In this document: positions 49,517-62,291 of the stretch, piece by piece
How positions within the stretch are numbered: the first letter of the stretch is position 1
How the letters are laid out: each line of letters opens with the position of its first letter
Made by a program: the position numbers and the translations under genes
Origin: Promerops cafer
Taxonomy: Eukaryota > Chordata > Aves > Passeriformes > Nectariniidae
Reading direction: 5' to 3'
Length of the DNA: 64,000 nucleotides
Assembly (NCBI GenBank): GCA_013398275.1
Contig: VZSE01014927.1
Location: forward strand, 1,097,787-1,161,786
The notes under the pieces: generated by a model
What the model was told of the DNA's origin: nothing
What the model saw: the letters and a program-made list of their open reading frames with translations, nothing else
Databases searched by the model: none

Positions 49517-52500
49517 AAATGCAAAGAAGATATTTGTTCCGGGAGCAAGGGAGAAAAAACATAAAAATACCCTGATTACTAAAGTTCCCTTTAATCTACA
49601 TCCATAGACTTTTGGACCAGTATGCAACATGACTGTCTAGTGTACTAGGAACCAAAAATAGATAGCATCATAAAATGAAGGCATCCTTGACTGCATTGTA
49701 CAGCTCTGTTCAGACAGTTCGTCAGATTATTCAGGAAAGATTATTCAGGAAAGTACTCCCTGTTTTTACCCCAGAGGGTAAAAACCATGAGGTCTTTCTA
49801 CAACACAGTCAAGGAATCTTTCTTGTAGCAGTAATCTGGTGGAACTGACTTGGCTGTTATGTACAGAGGAGAGGAAAAACACCCATGATGGTGTTTAATA
49901 GCTCAACCTACCTCTGTGTTGGCCTGAGAGGCTCCATGTGGTGGCTGGATCTAGAGGTCTGGCATTACACATAATATTCCCAGACAACATTTGTGTCCCT
50001 CTACTGCCCATTTGAGGCTTTGGAAGTGTGTGGGCAGGAAGCTACATGTCTTAAAATATGTATCAAGGAAAGCACAGGCCACAAGGGTGGTAAATCCAGG
50101 TCTAGAATTCAGATAGAAAAGGAAACATCACCCTAGCAAGGAGCTGAGATCTTGCTGCAAGCAAGTGTACAGCATTTTAGCACGGCACATTACCTAGATT
50201 TAGGTGGCAGCTTGTCACTGTGGGACCTTGTGCTGCCTCTCTGTTGTGACTAATGAGCCTGTATAGCCAAGTGGGCTCCTTGCACGGCTACCAGAGAGGA
50301 AAGAGAAAGGTGATCTTAGACTTTTTATGGAGTTTAATAAAGCCCTTGAGCACACAGCCTCTCTCCTTCCTCCTGTTGCTGTTCCAGATTCCATTTTGCC
50401 TTATAAAGCAGAGAAAAGAACTGCAAAGAGAGGAAGTCATTATTGTTTCTGGGTAGCACGTATGGAACAATGGTGAAAATTGGATAGATTGCCCCAGAGG
50501 TCGGCAAGCATGGAAATCCCGTGGCCTTGGCAGAGGCAGGAAATTCCATGAGTGAAGTCTGGTCTTGTTATACATAACCTAAAGATGTTACTTGAAGGAC
50601 CAGCTTCCCCCTGCATGGCTATACATCTGATGTCTCCACTGAAGAAGTAGAAAAGAAGGGTTTCAAATCAAAGCTGATCTCTAGGAATGTATGTACTTGG
50701 CCCAGGGATCATCTTTGTAGCTGGGGGTTAGTCTTTGAGACCCTGATTCAAACAGCAAGTAGAAAACATCTATTTTACTGAGGAAGATGCTCAGTTCAGA
50801 TGGTTTTTTTGTAGTATTGTGGAAATTTGCTGCCAAACTCTTTTTTTTTCTTTCTGCCTGTATAAAAAATGACTCTGAATGCAGTAAGAACAAGGTGTTC
50901 TAATTAAATAGATTTGTTTACATCTTGTAGCATGAAAAACTAATTCAGTCTGATATACTGTAGGTTCTTGCACTATCTCTCTCCCACTTCATGTAAAATT
51001 ACCCATTTTAAGTAGTATTTTATTTAAGAATATTTAAAAAGTGGACTTGATTAAACAAAAACTGATTTAAGTTCCAAAGTGTTTATTTCTAAAACAACGA
51101 TTTCACATCAGAGTGCAAGAAGATGGGAGAGGGAGAACAAAACCTGTGCTATATCTCACAGTATTTCCTCCCTGTTTTTATTACCTTGCAAAGGTCCCTA
51201 CCTTTGCTAGTCATGAGAACTCATAGCCTGTGGCTAGAACACATTTTTATTAAGTGAAGGTTAAAGTCAGGGTCCAAACAGATCCAATGTAATATGATTA
51301 CAAACATAATATCCTGACCCAGACCTATGCCACAGTATCAGCTCCAGATCAGAAGCAGAGGCAAAAGCTTCCTGATTGTAACTGTGCTCCTACCAGTGTG
51401 AAGCATTCTGCATGTTCTCCACCCAGGCTGAGCTGGATCACCCTTAAAGGTGCCACCACATGAATTATGTGGAAGATAAAGACTGCAGTTAACACTGGGT
51501 CCAGCTGCAAAACAAGAACAAATTTCAGCAACTCACAGGACAGGCCTGCCCATCAAGTAATTTTTGTAGGTTTATACAGTAAGGCTGGATGAAACTGTTG
51601 CAGGGAAGAATAATATCCCAATTAATTTTATTTCTCATGTTGTCAAAGTGAGGTAAACAGGAAGCTTTACTGCCACTTAAAGACAAAATTAACTTTGGGG
51701 ATGGGGAGCTGAGAGGAGAAGAGCCCAAACATCCAGTTCATCCTTGAACCAGAAAGACAGCAATGTCTGCATGCAGTACCTATCCAACCACAATTCTGGA
51801 TGCTATGTTTCCATGCATGTGGGCTATAAGTGGTGAAATAATGGCCTGTTTGAGAAGCAGGACAAGTATTGGCCAGTATTCTTTAAGAGCAGTTCCTCCT
51901 GTAGAAAGACAAGAATAAGACCATTTCTTGAGACCACCGAGTGCTGCAGTAGCAAGATAAGGAGACTCAGAACCCTGAACAAGTAATTGCTGCACTATCC
52001 TTTCATTCCTGGTACTGAATATGACCCCTGCAGGCAGCTGTGTTCATCCTGAAACAGAGCTTGGGAAATGGTGGCTGCAGGGAGACTTGGTCAGCTCTTG
52101 GCCACAGGAAGAGGAGTGTCTCAGTGTCTAATCCCAGTTGACAAAGGAGCAGTTCTTAAGACATCAAAGCCACTTTTAATATAACAAGTTCATTAATGTG
52201 CATCAAAGGAAAACAAAGGTTTGAAACATCTCTCTTTTTTTGTTAAACCCTTTTGCCTAAGTGAAACAAAACTGTGCTAACTTGAAAAGTTATTTTTTGA
52301 GGGGTAAGCAAATTGCTTTTGCAAGTTCTCACTCTGTTCCAGCTCTCTGGCAGCCTGAGTGGCAGGAGATGTGGGGATGCTAAGTGACTTGGGTTTGTGC
52401 CTCTGGCAGCTGGAGCTGTAGGGAGACTGGGAGCCGGGCAGGAGCTGGGTGCTCAGCCCCTGGCCCCCTGCCTGCTGCAAGGCTCCTGCTTTCATCAATT

Positions 52501-54277
52501 GCCTGTCTGTGCACAGAAAGCTAAAGTGACAAAAACCTTCTAGGCAGGAGGATAAAGGGAACAGCCAGGAAAAATCACAACCATCTCTTCAAAATCAAAA
52601 GAGAATTATAAGAAAGAAAAGAAAAGCCTGAACACTTTCACTGATTTTAAGTTTCCCACAGGAACATAGTTTGATTGGAGAGGGAATGTTCTACCAGGAA
52701 ATTGTTCCAGTGGGCAAGGGAAGAAGATGAATTATGCAAAATTCTCCCAGGCTGCTGATGGTCTCACTGAAATGTGCCCACCACCTTTCAGGAAAATGAT
52801 CAGTCCTTTCTAAGAGACACTTTGCACCTTCTGAGGGTTTTGCCTTAAATTTGGTGTAACTTGGAGATAAGACACACAGAGGGTAAGAGCTTGAGAGAAG
52901 AGTAATTTTCACCTTTCTGGTGCTTACAGCATGATAAAAAACTTTCCTCCGTGCTTTTGAATTAATTCCTCAAAAGTTCCAATGCCTGCACACCCATTTG
53001 TTTCCTCATTGTTTTTATTAAACAAGAAAGGCGAGCTTTATTACTGCGCAAATGAAAGCATCACCAGAAGATAGATACTTCCCAGATTCTTATTAATCTC
53101 TAAGACTTATGAGGCTGCCTAAGTTCCACAGAAATTAACATACTCTACAGATTTCTTCCAGCAAGTCACTGAGTCCTTGCTACCCTTTATGTGGAGTGAA
53201 AGGAAGCCAGAAAAGCAAAACTAAAGGAGAATAAATCTGTATTATTAGGAGGTTGTTCCAAGTCAAAATGTGCATGTGCATGCATGTCTTTGTCTACAGA
53301 TATAGGGCAAGGCTCTGTGCTATGGAGCATCATCTACAGCACCATTATAGTAATTTACCATAGACTGTGGCTGTACAGACTGAACTGTGTGCCACAAAGT
53401 AGAGGTCATAATCATAATTAAAGTCCAATTGGATTTGCAATTCAAAATAATTTAAGACTAATCTCCAAAACTGCGACTGTGCAAATTAATATGGTAGGTC
53501 ATTGAATTTATTCTTTTTCCCTGGTTTCTGCTGTAAGATTACCTGTGTCTAACTGCAGGCACACTTAATGCCTGTGCGGTAGAAACATTTAATATCCCTA
53601 GCAGAGACCAAGGTCCCACAGCAGTATCTATTATACACAAGACAGACCCTACCCTGAACATAACAGTCAAGGAAGAACCCAGAGGAATAGCAGATAGGGG
53701 AAATGACTTAATCATCCAGGTCGGTGCCTGAACACACAGTTGAATACCCAAACCAGGACATTCTATGTCTAATGACTCAAAAAACAGAGTGAGAGGTAAA
53801 GAGAGAGAAGTACAAAGAGTACAGAAAGCCCTGTTCTAGGCCAGGAATAACAGACATGAAATTAGGGCAGAAGAGACTTACAGCACTGGCAATATTCTTT
53901 GTATCTTCTGCTCTTTTGTAGTGGCAAATTGCATGTTTTGTATTTTTTACTTTCTTGTGGTGCAGGGATCCATTCAGCTATGTAAGGATGTGCAATGCTG
54001 GAAAGGTTTTTATAGCTTTTTTTTTTTTCCTAGCTGCAGTCGATTTTCTTTTTTTTAAGTTCTTGTCATATAAGTGGCTAAAGCAAGTTTTCCTAAGAGG
54101 AGACTGAAGTATATGTTCCTCTTGGTGTTCACGTGACTTGTGCTGCTCAGTTACTGTGCTCTCTTTGGCACTTCAGTTTCCGTAAGATCTCACCCATTCT
54201 GACAGCTTTAATCCATGCATCATGTATTTTCTACAAGTCAATACTGGTTAGCCAGTGAGGGCAAAACAGAGAATGGG
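49517..54277. other. Unique sequence, no gene recognised
   Basis: About 4.8 kb without a recognised repeat family. A 14-bp exact tandem duplication (GATTATTCAGGAAA) lies at 49725-49752. A G+C-richer patch lies at about 52320-52490. Short ORFs (for example 50253-50456, 50288-50575 minus, 51349-51531 minus, 52277-52498 minus, 53539-53751 minus) lack domains. Confidence 0.5.
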
Positions 54278-54850
54278 TGTGATGGTTTGGGCTGGTGTAA
54301 AGTGAATTTTCTTCACAGTGTCTGGTGTGGGGCTGTGCTTTGGGTTTGGGCTGGACACAGGGCTGATAATACAGAAATGTTTTTGTTGTTGCTGAGCAGG
54401 GCTTGCACAGAGCCAAGGCCTTTGCTGCTTCTTGTACTGCCAGGCTGGGGAGGGGCTGGGGGTGCTTGGGAGGCTGTGAGGAGACACTGCCAGGACAGGT
54501 GACCCCAACTGACCAAAGGGGTGTTCCAGACTGTGTGACATTGTCCTGAATATGTAGAGTGGGGGGAAGAGGGAGAAAGAGAGGGGATAATTTGGAGTTT
54601 GTCTTCCCAAGTCACAGCTGAGCATAGTCGGGCCCTGCTCGCCTGGAGATGGCTGAACACCTGCCTGACTACGGGTAGCAGTGAATGAATTCTTGGTTTG
54701 CTTTGCTTGTGTGCATGGCTTTTTGCTTTCCCTATTAAATTGTCTTTATCTCAACCCATGAATCTTCCAGCTTTTACTCTTCCAGTCCTTTCTGCAGTCC
54801 TGAGGGTGTGGGTGTGAGTGAGTGGCTGTGTGGGGCTTGGTGGTCACAAC
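54278..54850 (+). mobile_element. Solo LTR, same avian ERVL-type family as at 4.7 kb
   Basis: Starts TGTGATGGTTTGGGCTGG and continues GTGAATTTTCTTCACAG, ATACAGAAATGTTTTTGTTG, GAGCAGGGCTTGCACAGAG, GACCCCAACTGACCAAAGG, TTTGTCTTCCCAAGTCACAG, GAGATGGCTGAACACCTGCC, TTCTTGGTTTGCTTTGCTTG, an ATTAAA polyadenylation-type signal at 54734-54739, GTCTTTATCTCAACCCATGA, and GAGTGGCTGTGTGGGGCTTG. It is closer to the family text than the copy at 4.7 kb, so probably younger. The 3' end is slightly shortened. No internal retroviral sequence lies beside it. All ORFs across 54215-54660 are shadows of this element. Confidence 0.88.
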
Positions 54851-56214
54851 TGATGCACACAAAGCTCAGCTGCCCTCTACTTGCCCCAGGACATAGACAG
54901 TTACAAAGATGAGCTGAACTGCAATGACTTAGAATCAGCTAAACCTACATTTTCAGAGCTAAACTGATCTCTTTCAGCTGAAAATCCTAATCCTTGGTAG
55001 ATAATTTAAACTTCTTCCCAAAGAAACAAGACACAATTGTTTGGTTGTATATTGTTTTGTGAGTTGCTTTGGGGGTTGGTTTTTTTTGGGGAAAATTTTT
55101 TTTTTTGAGTTTTTTTTCTTTCCTCCCCTTCCTCTCTGCTCTCTTTAATTTTGGGCTGCTGAGGTTAGCATTTGCAGCGTTCCTTCTTTAACAAAAAATT
55201 CCAATGTATACGCATTTTGTTCCTCATTTATGCTTCCCCACTACCCAATTAATGTCACACTAAATTATATACCTGCAACAGATTTAATTCCAGACCACTG
55301 AGCTGTCGCTTTTTAACCCTCTGCATGTATCTCTACAATATTTATGAGAAAGCTGTAGTTACTTTAACAAGTAATGAGAGATTTCGATACGTATTTAGCA
55401 ATTCAATTTGTTATAAGAAAGAATATATTCCTCCATTGAAATCTGTGGGATGATTCCAAATACATACAGTATTTTGATATCTATTCAGTTCTCAAGGTTT
55501 TAGAGTAGTTTTCCAAATCCCTATTATGCTGCTATGGAATGAAAATGGATGGATCTATGGCTAGAGTTAAGCAGAGATCTGGGCTCATTTCCAAGATCCA
55601 TTGAACTCCTCTCAGATGACCTTGAACAAAGCACTTGAGATGTGGTCCAGAGTGTTTATTTCAGTGTCCAAATGGGGCTTTGAATGAACTTAAACCCCTA
55701 AATTCCGGGAAGCTGTTTTCAAGGGATTCTCTAAGCTTAAAGCCTCACAAATCTCACTGCATATTTCCATGATGCCTGACCTCAGAAAGAGCAGGACAAT
55801 CATGAGTTGCCTGGCCTGAGGCATTAGAGTGCAGTCAAGCCCATCACATACATGGACTTCCTCGAAAAATTTCTGAACATGAAATGTCTCCCATCACTCT
55901 GTTATTCAAGGCACAACTTGAAAAGAATTTATTGGTCCATAGCAAGAAAAACCAAAAACAACCCCCAAAAAAGTTGAGCAATATTAGGCCCTCAGCTGAT
56001 TGCTGCAGACTGATTTGTGGCTGTATTTTCTGTTCAGGTATGGCAGTGGCCATTAAATGAATAACTTGGAATGGAATCCAGAGGGTTCATCATCATTCTG
56101 CTTTTAAGAACTGGAGCTGTGAATGGGTCATCCTCTCAATAACATTATTTGGTGTATTGGAAAGAGACTTTTCATCTCTTTCCATGTAGTACTGAACTAT
56201 TGTATAGTCAGTGT
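54851..56214. other. Unique sequence, no gene recognised
   Basis: About 1.36 kb with T runs at 55079-55112. No repeat family and no ORF of note. Confidence 0.5.
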
Positions 56215-56433
56215 GATGAAGGCAGGTTTAGTTTATATATTAGCAAGAAATTCTTTACTGTGAGGGTGGTGCAGCCCTGGCACATGTTGCCCAGAGAAGC
56301 TGTGTAAGACCCTGGAAGTGTTCAAGGACAGGTTGGATGGGCCTTGAGTAACGTGGTTTAGTGGAAGGTGTCCCTGCCCTTAGCAGAGGTTGGAAGAAGA
56401 TGGTCTTTACAACCCAAATGATTAAATGGAGCT
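56215..56433 (+). mobile_element. CR1 LINE, 3'-end fragment
   Basis: GGTTTAGTTTATATATTAGC, AAATTCTTTACTGTGAGGGT, GGTGCAGCCCTGGCACATG, GCCCAGAGAAGCTGTGTAAG, CCTGGAAGTGTTCAAGGACA and GGAAGGTGTCCCTGCCCTTA match CR1 3' UTR text in the plus orientation. The terminus is degraded (CAAATGATTAAATGG instead of ATTCTATGATTCT). Confidence 0.93.
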
Positions 56434-57545
56434 AGGTCCCAGTGCAAAGAGGGAGCCATTTCTACAATGAAGGCATACCCTTAAAAACATCTACAGGTTG
56501 TAGGTGACTCTTGAACAGTTCCCACAGAGCCTCTGACATGAGAATCAGGAGCTCTCCCTGCTCAACAGCCAGCATAGAATCAATGAAATTGATTTTTAGC
56601 CATTATGATGTGAAAGTGAGTACTCTGAATATTGCTTTTAAAGTTTATAGCTACATCTCCAAAGATATTGCTATATGATGATTTCAAAAGGAAGTAGGAG
56701 GTTAAATACCTTTCTGGTTTGGCCTTCTCTGTCTCAGTTTCTTTCATGTAAAATTGAAACAAATGTACTCACTATCTTCCATAGCTGTTGAAATGGAAAA
56801 TACATGTCACTTTGAAGAAATTAAATCACATGAATGCTATGATGCCATTTTTGTGGGGGGAAAAAAAACAAAAAAAAAAAGCAACTTACATAAATAAACA
56901 CTGTTAAGTCTTGACAGAACCAGTTTTTAGAGGACATTTTGTGTAGAGAGGCACAAATAACCTCTAATTAGGTAAGAATGAGCACTTTCAATTCTTGTAC
57001 AAGTTTTGAATATTTTTTGACACTTCTATCCTGTCCCTGTGCATGTTCTACTTTCTGAAAATTTTTAGTATTGATGTCGTGGTTACAGTATTTCAACTTC
57101 ACCAGACTTATCTGAAGCTGATAGATAAAACTTTGTATCTCCTTTATTTAACAAGAAAACAAATTTTCTCCTCATATTTTGTAAAAACAGAAGCAAACAA
57201 AACCACCCAGCTACAAACAAAAACAAATCCCCCAACAACAACTGCAAAAATTAAGCACAAAACCCAACAAAAACAAAACTCCCCAAAATGCCAAAACTTC
57301 AGTAAACACTTTTAACAAGGTAAAGCCTACACATGCAACTTCATAGAGCTGAAGTTACTTTGCTCACCCCTCATACCAGAGCAGCCAGAGCAGATCTGAT
57401 TCAGGTCCTAACACTCAAGCTTAACAAGACATTTAAGAGTTGGCATGAAGCTCTGGCAGTAAGGTTACCCAAATCCTCAGTCAGGTCTGGCCAGTACTGC
57501 TAGCCAGGTGGAAAAAAATGAGCCACTTCTGTAGATATCTCTTAA
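56434..57545. other. Unique sequence with an A/C-rich low-complexity patch
   Basis: About 1.1 kb. The stretch at about 57187-57300 is dominated by A with C (AAAACAAAACT-type). It gives a Lys/Asn/Thr-rich ORF at 57043-57315 that is compositional only. An A run lies at 56859-56880. Confidence 0.6.
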
Positions 57546-57800
57546 CAGAATCACAGAATCAGGGAATATCCTGAGTTGGATGGACCCACAAGGATCACTG
57601 AGTCTGTCTTCTGTCCCTGAACAAGATAGACCCAAGAATTCCACCCTGTGCCTGAGACCACTGTCCAAAGGCTTCCTGAACTCTCAGGTTTGGTGCTGTG
57701 ACCACTGCCCTGGGGAGCCTGGTCCAGTGCCCAACCACCCTCTGTGAGAAGAACCTTGTCCTGATATCCAACTAAAACCTCCCCTGACACATCTTGACAG
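57546..57800 (-). mobile_element. CR1 LINE, 3'-end fragment (minus strand)
   Basis: Starts with the reversed terminus CAGAATCACAGAATCAGGGA. ATCCTGAGTTGGATGGACCC, CCACCCTGTGCCTGAGACCA, GTGACCACTGCCCTGGGGAG, CAGTGCCCAACCACCCTCTG, AACCTTGTCCTGATATCCAA and CCCCTGACACATCTTGACAG follow. The text is close to the CR1 subfamily common in songbirds. It is among the better preserved copies in the window. ORFs at 57477-57668 and 57551-57874 are shadows. Confidence 0.95.
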
Positions 57801-60800
57801 AGCAATCCATCTTTTGAAGTTTTGATTGGTATTTCATGACTATTGAGAATGAAGAAGCAAATCTCTGTGTACATGAAGCTTCTGTTTTTCTTCAGAAGCC
57901 CAGTTTCTGATTTTCTAATGGTTTTTTTTTTTTTTTTTCAATTTCTGTCATTCACCAAAAGAGAAAGCACTGTGGTCATCTACGCTTTCCAACTAAGGGT
58001 AGATGAAAGCTCAAAGAAAGCTCAAAAATGGTGCAAAGGTCTTGTAGTTTTCAATTAATTTATCTTAATTAGAAATCTAAAAGTTAGCGATGTGATTAGG
58101 CTCAGGGATTAAGACATCTAATTTTAGATGTCTGCATGCAAGGTAAATGGCCAGGTATCCATTAAAGAGAGTAGAGGTCTAGTCAATACAATTAGTGGTT
58201 TAGAAAGAGATGAAGCAAATATCTATATCTGGTCAACCAATAGCTCTCCAAGCTTAGACACCTAGCTCATATGCAATCACCTAAATTTAGATATATAGTG
58301 GCTTGAGTCAGTTGCCTGAAAATAGAAGTCTGACAACACTTGAAATGTCCTTGCATTTTGGAGACACCCACACAGAGCTGGCCTACGTGGACCAGGACTT
58401 TAGGGAGATGTCTGGAGCCACCTGCCACTGAAAGCCAGGTGTGGTGCTTTACCACCTGCTTCTGGTCTACTGAAAAGGTCCCCCAGCACTGAGCTTAACC
58501 TGGGACTTTCAGCTGCTCTGTAAAAAGTGGTACCACTCGAAGTGCTCTAGGCTGAGATTGCTAAAAGGGCTAGCAGATATTATCAAAAAGGATGTGGCTC
58601 CCAGAAAACAGAGGTTGATCAGAGTAGGCAGGGACTAAGTTTAAGGAATTGCATAGAGCTCCAGTTGTTAAGCTCATCATGTGGGTCTTGCTTTCATAGT
58701 CAGTGGAAAGGAATACAGAAAGAAGCTCATCTCATTCTAAGATAAAAGTCAAAGGCAGGTCAGATGAATTGCCTTCCAGATTTCACTCCACTGAGAGTAA
58801 GGAGAAACCAGCATGGCTTGTCTTTGTTTCCAGTTTGGGAGACAAAGCTGGTAAAAATGCAGGTTACACAGGAGTCCATGTAGCATCCTAAACAGCCAGG
58901 ACCCATCATCCTTCTAACAAAATATTCAGATATACCATATGCATTTATACTGTCACTATATGCCTTTCAAACTCTATTACCAACAACTGACTGAAGAGAC
59001 TGACACACGATGTGTTTTACAAACATCTATATTGGGATGGAATCCCTGGCAACAGTGCCCATCAGTATAAAACAAACCACCACATCTTGCAGTCCTGAAT
59101 AAGATCCAGTGCAGAGATAGCATATGACAAATTTGCAGACAGCTTGTTTATGACCAACAGGCCATTTTTTTCTGTTTGCTTTACAAGCTAATGTGGTTAT
59201 ACTGCATGGAGCTTTTCTCCCAGAATGATCCCAAAGCATTTCATAAATTGAAAAGATGCAAAGGAGCTGGGGGGCAGAAGGAGGAGGAGGAGGAAGAAAA
59301 AAAGTTTCACGTCTGCTGGGAAAATGAAGCTGCTTTTTCCAGGTGAGGAGTCTGGCAGTTAGAATTGGTTAAAGGACATTGGCAGCAGATATCATCTCTG
59401 AGCAACTTCAAAAGGTTAGTTCTTCTGAGATGTAAGGTTGGATCTTTTAGTTATGTGATGTGGCACAGACTGGAGGGGTAGGGCCAGAGGCATTTGCTGG
59501 GTTTGATTTCCCCTTTGATTTCCCCCTAAGCAAAGGGTCTGATTTTCATTGTACCTTAGAATAAGTTCAGCTAGTAGGGGGAAAGAAAGTCCCAGCAAAC
59601 CTTTCATGCTTACTGCTAAAGCCATATGCAGAGGGAATCATATACCTTGTACTGTTGACCAGAGGTTATTTCTCATTTATATGTAGTATATAATGTACTA
59701 CAGTTTATATTTCACCATGCAAATTTCATCTTCAGCCTAAAAATCTCTGTGTAAGTCCTACTTCCTCATACAAGCGAAACTGTTTTTCCTAGGGTTGTGA
59801 CTGAGCATGCTTCAGTCCATATCATAGTTGGTTAACTAAATTTCACCTGCCTTTTTACTGCTTTTTACAGGTACTAAGCTTAATGATTGCTTGGAATTGG
59901 CAGATTCCTATTTTTTTTTTTTTTTTTGTGTCTGAGTGTTTTGTTCACTGGCATTACTGCACCAAGAACTCTTACATCTGCTCTCGGAACAGAGATAATC
60001 ACTGAGTTCATTAAAGCCAGATACTGTGTTAGACATGGTCTTTCAGATTCAACAAATGAAGCAAGAAGACCTCTTCCTGCAACAAAAATAACAAGGGATT
60101 AGCAATCTAGCATCCCAAGAGACAGATGTATGACAGGCAAAAGGGGTTAGCTGTCTGGCTCAGTGTGGTTCTTCAAACCCAGGATCAAAGGGTGTGCAGC
60201 CCATGTGGTGGGAGGCTGGGCAAAATCAAACTGGATCCAGACCCAAATCGAAACTGCATTTTAAAGTTTACTGGAGATGGAAGCAGGGATTTAGAAGGAA
60301 AGTAAATGCTGCAGATAGACTTGCTGCCTGTAGGAAAATGAGGTAACCTCCTCCATATATTGTGCACGAGGCTTCTTGTAGGACAGCTGCATTCTGCCAC
60401 AGTGTTCTCATCCTATCATATGTGACCACCTCACCCAGAAGACAGAGGCTGGTGAACTTCTGGCCATGTCCACTCTCTTTTGATTGGCACTTCCACGTCA
60501 GCTGTTGCAGAAATAGGAGCACATCTGATGGAAGAAAAGCTCTTCTGCTTCCAGGGAAGACTGTGCAGTGTCTGAATTAAAATCAGTACTCAGCCGGGGC
60601 ATCGATATCAAACCGATGCAGCAGCCTCATGCCAGGGCTCCAGCCCAGAGCCTGCAGTTTGGCTCAGCCTGACAGTCCACGCCCTCCGTGGGCAGCTTTG
60701 GTCACCCACCTGGCAGCTCCTCCTGCTTGGTGCTGTGTGTCCCCAGCCCCTCAGCACACACAGCCTGCACAAAGCACCAGATCCTCTCTCTGCTCCGCTC

Positions 60801-61742
60801 CCTCCGCTGCTGCAGCGGGAAATGTTATTGCACTGGTGACATTTCCTGGCGCAGGCTGACATTTCCCTTTGGAAGGAGCTACTCACTTTACAGTCCCTTT
60901 TATTTATTGTTGCTTTGGCTCGTGGGCCACTGTAGAGGTTATTTTAACATAGCTGTAATTAAGGATCTATGATGATAAGGTCCTTTAAGTAGGGGTCTGC
61001 TATTTTTATTCTACTGTAAAAATTACATACAACCAAAGGGATTGTGAAAACCATAAATACGGACATGGCTGTGATTCAGAACTGAGCAACAGTGGTGTAA
61101 ATCACAATAAAAAGCACTGTATTTAGGAGAGTCATACTACTGTAAATTAGAAATAACTCTATATAGTATTAAGCATTCTAAATGTATAAATTTCAAAAGA
61201 CTGTGGTAGAAAAGTACCATCTTCATTTATTATTTTTTTTATGCTGGATACAGAAGGTCTAGGGTCGCATTCCAAATCAACCTGACAAAGAAACTTTTTT
61301 TTTTTAGTTAAGATAATAATTTGTGCTTTTGATTAATGCAATAAGTAAGATTGGTAAAAGTGTTAGAAGACTGATTATTTTTCGTTTTTGCACTTGAAGG
61401 TTGAAATAGAAAACTACAGAGTTGGAAAGAAGGAAAATATAAAACATCAATATGAAACTGTTTTCATTATTTTAATTTATTTTCTCTCAAATATGAATAC
61501 ACAAAATGAAAAGTAACACAAATGGATCACTGAAGAAAATATTCAAATAAAAAAGTTAAACTTTTTCTTTTATTTGAAGATGCAGCAGGAAGGAGAGGAT
61601 TAATCTTTCAAGGGAATAACAGAAATGATATTTTGGAAATTGAAAGCTATAACGTTTCATTCTAAAATATGCCAAAATGTGGTATAGTAACAAAATTGGC
61701 ACTAAAACTTTATTTTTATTCAGATGACTTTTTTTTTTTTTT
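57801..61742. other. Unique sequence, no assigned gene
   Basis: About 3.9 kb. Contents: a T run at 57921-57939; a 22-bp near-palindrome at 58112-58133 (arms AGACATCTA and TAGATGTCT); a GGA-rich patch at 59279-59300; a G+C- and CpG-richer patch at about 60595-60870 with overlapping ORFs on both strands but no recognisable domain; T runs at 59912-59927 and 61727-61742. No repeat family was recognised. Confidence 0.5.
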
Positions 61743-61792
61743 ATAAAGCCGAAATAAAATAAAACAAACACATTTAAAAGTAACAAGTAATA

Positions 61793-62020
61793 GGACAAGA
61801 GGAAATAGCCACAAGCTGAGTCAGGGGAGGCTTAGATTGAATATTAGGGAAATAATTCTTCATCAAAAGGGTTGACAAGCATGGGAACAGTGTGTCCAGG
61901 GTTGAGTTCCCATCCAGTTGCGGGGCTTAGGGACATGTGAGCTTGGCAGTGCTGGGTCTGCTGTGGGACTTGATGGTCTCAAAAGTTGTTTCCAGCTTAA
62001 ATGGCTCTATGATCCTGTCA
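61793..62020 (+). mobile_element. CR1 LINE, old 3'-end fragment (in copy 1)
   Basis: GGACAAGAGGAAATAGCCAC, TTAGATTGAATATTAGGGAA, AATAATTCTTCATCAAAAGG, GTCCAGGGTTGAGTTCCCAT, and then GGACTTGATGGTCTC and TAAATGGCTCTATGATCCTG follow CR1 3' UTR order on the plus strand. It is diverged from consensus. Confidence 0.85.
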
Positions 62021-62291
62021 AAGATTTTTTAAATATGTCTTAGAAATTCCTTCTAAATCCAGATTAGTTAATTATTGTTCATAAAAATACTTTTTTGCTT
62101 TCTATAGAGCAACACAAGATGTGAAATACTGAATTAAGAGGTCTTAGAATATTTAATACACAAATTTTGGTGTCCTTATGACTTATTTTATATCACTTAT
62201 TAGGCCTTGATTAAAAAAAATTTAGTTTAAAAGAAGAAGTGACCCAATACATGCTGCAATTATTTAGCTACTTATAGAGTATATTGATTGG

